From assembly GCA_000226015.1 (NCBI GenBank), contig JH155219.1:138098-160160 (forward strand): DNA of 22,063 nucleotides. Direction: 5' to 3'. The position numbers were made by a program, and so were the translations under genes. Shown here in pieces: positions 1 through 7,400 of this stretch; position 1 is the first letter of the stretch; each line of letters begins with the position of its first letter. This DNA is from Mnemiopsis leidyi. Its lineage: Eukaryota; Ctenophora; Tentaculata; Lobata; Bolinopsidae. Below the pieces are notes generated by a model. It was not told the origin of the DNA. It saw only the letters and a program-made list of their open reading frames with translations, and did no database searches.

Positions 1-640
1 TGACTGTCTTAACTTAGTCTATTTTTCGATTTTGCGTTATTTATCCATTTTCAAATTAATTTCTGACCACATTTTATAAGATAGAGCAACGAAACACACA
101 ACATTTTAAAGTCAGTCTACTGGTTAACAAATTTTGTGGCATAAAATTTTTCTCCAGTAACGTTTTGATAAATTTATGACGTCATGAAATGGGCACCTCC
201 CAAAAAACGGATTTTTGCGTCATTTTTGATATTTTTCAATTTTGAAATCATTGCCATTTCCACATTTTTCAAGATGAAACAACGAATCAACTCGGATTTT
301 AAAGACAGCTAACTAGTTATTGACGTAAACTAAGTAAAATATTTGTCTTACAACATTATCATATATTTATGACGTCCTAAAGTTAGCTCATTTTAAAAAG
401 ACGAAATTTTTACTTTGGGCTAGAAGAAAACTTAGACCATCATTCTTGTGTAGAATTTTACGGCGATTCCGATGGTAACAGTTTTAAAGTGCGAAAACTT
501 TTTGAAGACCCCTTAATTGGCCCTAATAGGCCTTAATTGCCCAAAAATGAGAATTTTCAACTTTGAGCTAAAAGAAAAAGTGGACCATCATTTTAGTGCA
601 GAATCTTACGGTGATCCCGATGCTGATAGTTTCAAAAACC
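1..640. repeat. Degenerate tandem repeats in intron 8 or beyond
   Basis: Two diverged copies of a roughly 190-bp unit run from about 20 to 190 and from about 205 to 385. Each begins with a TTTTGCGT block and ends with TTTATGACGTC (173-183 and 366-376). A second pair, about 85 bp each at roughly 400-488 and 550-637, shares GACCATCATT and TTACGG-GAT-CCGATG, offset by about 148 bp. All are AT-rich, and neither strand contains a Kv S3 or S4 exon that I can see. By position this is the intron after exon 8. Confidence 0.6.
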
Positions 641-700
641 ATAATGTCCTAATTTGTCTTATGACTGTCGTTAGTTGGAAAATCTGTTGAACTTTGATAT

Positions 701-1293
701 AAATTACCAAAAACCAAAAAATTGGTTGCTCCCTTTGACCGGGGAGAGTCTCTTGGCTGTTCTCTCTAAAAATAATGTGATATTCCGTTTTAGCCCGGGG
801 TAACAATTAACCTTCACTCCGTCAACTCGGTCGCTTGCTTTTGAGTTTTTATAAATTTACTAGGTACCGATTTTTCTGGTAGTGTTAGCATTATTTGGGC
901 AGGCTTTGTAGTAGATGACAGATACAGTTGTGAGGATAGCAATACTTTTAAAATTTAGTAGCGCAAAGTGGTAAGCCGGTAAGGTAAAAAATCTTGTCAG
1001 ACGTTGCCTTACCTGCTGCCGTAAACGGTAAAGCGGCAGCCCTCGCGCGCGAAGCGCGGTAGGGAATTGAAAAACTTAATTCGAAGATTGAAAATGGGCC
1101 GCAACGCAAGGCAAAAAAATCCACGTAGGCGTAGCCATGCCATAAAAACTCAAAAGCAAGCGACCGAGTTGACGGAGTGAAGGTTAATTGTTACCCCGGG
1201 CTAAAACGGAATATCACATTATTTTTAGAGAGAACAGCCAAGAGACTCTCCCCGGTCAAAGGGAGCAACCAATTTTTTGGTTTTTGGTAATTT
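701..1293. mobile_element. Foldback/MITE-like element with 152-bp terminal inverted repeats
   Basis: The arms at 701-852 and 1142-1293 are reverse complements over 152 bp with no mismatch that I can find. The 289-bp spacer contains a GC-rich patch near 1010-1070 (a CTGCCG...CGGCAG hairpin and a run of alternating CG). There is no open frame for a transposase, so the element is non-autonomous. Target-site duplication is unclear; TA is possible. Such near-identical arms imply recent insertion or ongoing arm homogenisation. It lies in the intron 15 bp from the exon 8 donor. Confidence 0.85.
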
Positions 1294-1308
1294 TTAGGAG
1301 GTACATAC

Positions 1309-1416
1309 CTTGTTCGGACAAGTCGAAAACCGCCCAATAAGTTCGATTGTAAAGAAGATGATGCAGCAAGTCTCGAAACTGAAGAAGAAGACTCCCGTAC
1401 TAGTTTCTTGCCACGG
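1309..1416 (-). CDS. Kv channel exon 8: S1-S2 loop and segment S2
   Basis: The exon is 108 nt, 36 codons, phase 0/0. The acceptor ACGCCCTCAG|CCG is preferred over a CTAG nearer the hydrophobic core because only it keeps phase with exon 7. The donor AACAAG|GTATGT is strong. After the short loop PWQETSTG comes S2, FFFSFETCCIIFFTIELIGRF, then STCPNK. It aligns residue for residue with Shaker ETLCIIWFTFELTVRF...CPNK. The charge-transfer-centre Phe (F290 in Shaker) and the two S2 glutamates (E283, E293) are conserved. The S1-S2 loop is shorter than in Shaker and has no N-glycosylation sequon. The next exon (S3) is not in the window. Confidence 0.95.
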
Positions 1417-4400
1417 CTGAGGGCGTGAATTTGTTACTTACATAGAATATTGTCACTAGAATTACATTATAGAGTATTGGTATTGTAATTACATAGAATA
1501 TTGATTCGATCAGGTAGTCAGTAGATATATAACTATAAAACTGGCACACTGTACGTGTTCTCATAACCTGCTTTATAAGAAAGTTGATCATGCGTTTATC
1601 CTATTGTTCATAATCTATGCAGCTATCCATGAGCTTAATTGAAAACGCCATTTAGAACATGTACTTAATTGTAGCCTACACGTGAAAGCCAATCGATTTT
1701 TCAAGGCAAAGTAGGCTATTGTTTGGCTTGTATCCCGAACTAAATTGTTTGTGATATGTTTAATTGTTTTTAATTTTTTGTCAGATATCCAAACATGCAA
1801 TCAGTGCGAAATTTGAGACAATCATTTTAAAGCTGTTTGAGACATTTAAGTTAAAGCTTTTTGAGACATATCAAATAAAAGCTATTTAAGACATATCAAA
1901 TAAAAGCTATTTGATCACCTACCCTTTTAAGATCTCCTCTGTATTCGGGCATGGTTTCCGCGATAAATGTTCCCACAGATAAGACAATAAGACCCATGCT
2001 TACCCAGCTGAATACCTTCGCTGCCTGAGGGGTGATGTCTTGTCAATCTTATATAGATCAGGTAAATAGAAGATGTATGAGGGGTGATGTCTTGTCAATC
2101 TTATATAGATGCATGGATTATAGAAGATGCATGGATTTCCAATTTTAACGTTGCTGTAAAAACCTCTGCCTGCGTATGCAGAACCCTCCTTTACGACCTG
2201 CTATTAAAAAAGTAAGAAACTCGGAGTTGATCCACTTACAAAACTCGTTTCCGGATTTTCAAGAAGATCGTAGATTTTAGATTTAAGTGATTTGAGTCGG
2301 GTGTGATACTGATAAGGGGGTCTTGAGTCGGGCGGTAGAGGAGAAAACATCACTTTTTCTGCGTCCTGGTTACTTAAACTGATATTGCTTTCTTTCCGCA
2401 TCGGCGTTGAGATCACACTGGAGGGAGAAACACTTGTGAGAGATGAATAAAATAAATAATACGTGTTAGGCCACATTCTGGAAAGAATTCACAGATTTGT
2501 CGCTCTGAATAATGCCTCTAATTGCTGCATTTGTACTCTTATTATATAGCTTCTTCTTAGGTGACCGATCTCTTGTTTACTACTTGATTTCTATCACTCT
2601 TGGTATATTACGGGAGTCAGTACTGCAGCGATGGTCAGATGTCATGAGCTTAAAAAATGTGACATTCGGCATAAGACGAATGTATTGCTTTAGAGTTAGA
2701 TAGAAGCATTTAAAGATTTAAAATCCTTATCTGCGGCTCATCACGCAGAAGTTTAACGATTGCTGCTGCTTCATCTTATGCATAGCACAGACGTCCATCG
2801 TCATGTAAAAGCAGATTTTCAAAAAAAACTATTGTCAAGCTTGGCATGTGTATTGTATAAGGACGTGACCTAATCAACAGTTTTTTTATTTTTATAGGTC
2901 GAAGATTGAAAGTAATTCTGATATTTTTACTTAGCTTAATTTTTTGGAATTAAAAATTATGATCAATCAATTCTGTTTCTTGAAAGGGCCTTTAGGAGAA
3001 AAGTGGAAACAACTTTAGCTCTAAGAAACGGGCGAACCAAGAGTGAGCTTTTTAGATATTCTAACTATAAACTGGAATAAATTGGGATATAAACTAGAAA
3101 TTAGGAGTTTCAATTAAAAACGAGAATAATTCTAGTTCGGCATAAATTTGAATCTATTTAAAATAGATTACTAAATCTATACAAAATCATATATTTTGTC
3201 ATACGGAAAGCGTATTACAAAAGTATATAAAGTGCATTAATCCCCGAAATTAAAAAAAATTAAGAGTAAGGTTTGAAAGATTGCTCTAAGCCTCATAACA
3301 TTTGTTATCTCTGGGTGCTTAAATGTAAACCCAAGACATGTTGTGTGGAGAAAAACTGCTCATCAAAAACACGATGAAAGTAAAAAATCCTTGTTGCAAG
3401 GAATTTTTTCTTGTATATAACTACAGAGTTTCACTTTTGGACAGAGTTTATCAGTTCTAGGGTGGTTTTTGAAGATTTAACCTTTAAGCCCTTTTACGAG
3501 CTGTAAAACCCATGCCTGAAACCGGTGCGAATAGCACAATATACTAACGATTTCCGGCCATGTACTTTAACATGTGAGTTGGCGGCCGGATAGGAATATC
3601 TACTAAAAACTAATGTAAATAGAAATCAAATTAAGTAAACCAGATAGGGAATAAGAGGTAGATATTCAATATGTTATAAAACTAAAACCGATCTATTTCA
3701 TTTTAATAAAAAATCTAAGTCAGTAGTGGAATTTATAAAAGAGGACATCTAAGTGAAGTATTTAACATGCAAACATATAACATGTTTAAGACGTATGAAT
3801 ATTTCACAGTGTTAAAAACTAAAATCGCTTATATACCTGTGTCTCGAATTATTCTGGGAGTTGGGTGTGTTTCCAAATTTATGACTGTCCATTGTTGAAA
3901 CTGTTTCTGAAATGAAACCGCATATTATATTTTGTCGATAATATCAATAAATTGTTTATGAATTGAGTTTGAACTATTAAACCTTATAATACCTATCAAT
4001 GTCTGATCACTGTTGTTGGTCTCCATAATTTAGGAACACTTTTGTACTGACCTCTCCTTCGGGGGTTGAAATGTCCAGATCCATTTCTGGCCATAGGTTT
4101 TTCTTTCGTGGACGAAAACTGGTAGCTGAAAAGATGCTTTATAAAAATTTAGTGAACAACTTTAAGTGAAAACTTAAAGTGAAAAACTTTATACGGCAAT
4201 CATTTCCAGTTTTAACTCCTTAATGCTATGTTGGGCAATCTTCAAGCTATAGGTTTCCAGGAGCTATCAAAGTTAGATGGGTAATACAGTAATATCAACA
4301 TTTTCTTGTAAACCACCACAAGTACTAACAGCATAGCCCAGTTCCTAAGGGCAGCGTTATTGTCTCGTATAGCAACATCCCTAGCAAGGTCTGAAAAGGA

Positions 4401-7400
4401 AGGTCTGAAAGCCGGGGAGGGGATAAGTACTGGAGTCTGAGTTCCTCTGTCTACCAGGACTGTCCCGGAATTACTGGACATCTCACTGATCTCCGCTGAA
4501 GTGTTCCTCGCTTCTGACTGTCGGGACAGCACCGTCGAGGGACTGTCGAATCTAGAGATCTGATCCTCGGAAGACAGGGAGCAGCTGTGTTTGTATTCTG
4601 ATGTGTCGCAGGTGGGTGGGCGGTTGGGGGCGACGGGGGTCCAATCTTGCTGACTTGACATAAGACCTTACAAGCGGGAGTAGTAAAACTGTGTAACGGC
4701 GACTGTATATGGCTAAAACGTGACACAGGAACATAAGAAATAAAGTCCTGAATTAAATGCCAGCTCTAAATGTAACGGGAAGAAAGGCGTATTTTACAAT
4801 GAACACGAGGATTAGGCCTTGCGGGCGGACTCGTAATTTGTACGTCTTGTATTCTGGTGGGTTCAAAAGTCGATATCTCACAAGGAAATTAGCAAGAATA
4901 TGACATAGATGTTGCATAAATCTACCTGCATTTTTCAAGTGAAAGTTTACATGAAATCTGTTTGAAAGTTGGTTAATGGTTGGAAAACTACAAGCAAGCT
5001 AAGTATCTGTGCGGCATGAACGCCAATGAATGTTCTACATCGGTGAATATTCAGGAAAGGTTTACAGAATAATATCTTCATTACTGTAGCTGACTATTTT
5101 TGTAAAGTCATTTCTTCATTTAAGACAATTAGTAAGGGAGATTTAGAGTGAAACTGAGTACGTGAAATATCTTCAAATCTATGAAAAGGTTGATATCGAC
5201 AGTAATAAAGTAATGGAGTGAAAGATAGACATCCAGAAGCCAATGATAGACCATCAGTTTACAAGCTCCAAATTTAACGTTGTAATCTTCAATTCCTCGC
5301 GCAAGATGGGCTGAAAAGTGATCACTGATCTCAACTTACTAACGCAGAAAATGATGTGGCAATAGCAAGTTGTTTAATCAAATTGCGCCAAAGATGCGTT
5401 AATCATTTACAAGAGTCCCGTCTAAAACCAAATAGACACAGCTATTAGTTAAGTATTACTTAACAAATTAAACTTAAGCTAAGAGTGTACGTGAATCTAA
5501 TCTTTTGGCAGCTTTGTAACTTTATAAGGTCGGTTACAACGATAATTAGAAATCCTAAGTTGGAAATGAATGTATAGTAACGAGCTAACTTTGATCATTC
5601 CCGCTATACTACATAAGAGAGATAAAGAATTTGAAACTGCAAGCCGCTATGAATTATTTAATTACATAGTTATAAAGTTATAAGAGTGTTGCATTACAGT
5701 GATCTGTTAAAATCCTCCTTTTTTAATCCTGGTCAGTTTTGAGAGTCCGAATTGGCTCAAAAGACAATTGTCACTGAAACTAACGACTTGAAGACGAAAA
5801 CTTTGGTGAACAGATGCACTACCACGCCCGCATGAATAAATAAGCAACTTCAAATTTCCTTACGATATTCAGCTAGAGCGCGTAGACGGCATATTTAGAA
5901 TTCAAAGGAAGCCGTGGAACAAGAATAATAGCAAGCATTGGTACACTGTTCGGATCGAAAGTTACAAGCTCTGCTTAATACAGATTTTCCTTTTATCCAT
6001 CATTCTAAGAATAATCGGCGATCAATGATCATACACAAAAGTTACTGATAAGCTGTGGAAGAAGCATAACGGTCTGTATTGGTATGAAGCAGTCATAAGT
6101 GCATGCATACTTGCAATTTTGTTTTATCAAAATGAGTCATTGTGATTGGTTATGGTTAGTCACGTGTTGTGGTTGTCACAGTTATTTCAACAGTAGAATA
6201 GACCCCTCCCGGTCAACGTCATGCCAAATTCCTTAAAAGTTGCCGCGGTACTGTACACTACTATACACTACTATACACTACTATACACTACTATACACTA
6301 CTATACACTACTATACACTACTATACACTACTATACACTACTATACTACTATACACTACTATACACTACTATACTACTATACACTTCTATACACTACTAT
6401 ACACTACTTTACACTACTATACTACTATACACTACTATACTTACATTAGACCTTTTTTGGTTGGATTATAGAGTAATAATTTTAAATCTACGCGTGACAC
6501 TTGGCGTTTGCCACTAAATGCACCATAGAAAGATTTTAATTTTATGATAAAATTGGGACATTTGAACTTAAACCCTAAAAGTCAATCTCAAGAATTTAAG
6601 GGCGATATTGACTTCTTAACTTTTGCTGCATTTCTGTTGGAATTTGGATAGTGCAACAAATCAAAATAGTTTTTAATACATGATCGCATGCAACTATGTT
6701 TCGCCAATATTACTGCTTAAGTGATTGTTTAAATTTAAGTCCACTATAATTGAATAATTGATTTGCTGCCCTGACCGTGCACGGGATGTCGAAGTTAAAC
6801 TTGAAATATTTATAAAAAGATAAGCTGATAAAAAATTAAATCAAGGTTGAAGAAACTGTCGGGCGGGACAGTCGAAATATTCATTGGTAAAAGCCGATGT
6901 GATGACTGTTATAAATTATAACCACACCATGAACCATCAATTTAAAGCCAAGTAATAGGTAAAATTTCTAAATTTCCGTGATCTACATTAACATTGAATC
7001 GTATCCTTACGACGTATTGTTATACGCATTTAGCGACATTGACCGATTCAGAGGTTTCGCATCAAATCGAATATTAAGATCTATTGTGTCTTTGTTCGAT
7101 GTTATAAAGTTGAGAAGCTGTAACCTCCTCCATTACGTTGGAGTTTGAATTGTTTCAAAATCGGTCCAAGTTGTTCTTTGTGATATTGCGGGGAAAAAAC
7201 ATAATAGCTTTCAAAAATCATTGACAATTGCTTATACCGAGTGATGTATAATTTGACTGACAATTGAGGCTGGCACGTTGAGGTGGGCATCCATAATTAA
7301 CAATTTTGATCATATTGCGAATAGGTCAATCGCGTGTGTGAGATGTCAGTGACTTATATGTTATTCAAATGACCATCAGACCATAGCCCCCTGCTCATTA

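Noticed and set aside
1391-1405. CTAG acceptor inside exon 8
   Set aside because: It would start the exon in phase 2, while exon 7 ends in phase 0. The CCCTCAG acceptor 15 bp upstream fits in phase and has a pyrimidine tract.
2512-2703. 63-codon hydrophobic plus-strand frame with an ATG
   Set aside because: AT-rich, no family motif, lies in a Kv intron on the opposite strand, and has no splice or regulatory context.
3837-4125. Alternative reading frame through linker exons 4 and 5 (containing KKNLWPEMDLD and QFQQWTVINLE)
   Set aside because: It is open in both exons, but needs phase 1 at the start and leaves phase 1 at the end, which fits neither exon 3 nor exon 6. The chosen frame fits all junctions.
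6221-6517. Tyr/Thr/Leu-repeat open frames
   Set aside because: These are translations of the CTATACACTA microsatellite; they come from repeat composition and not from selection for coding.
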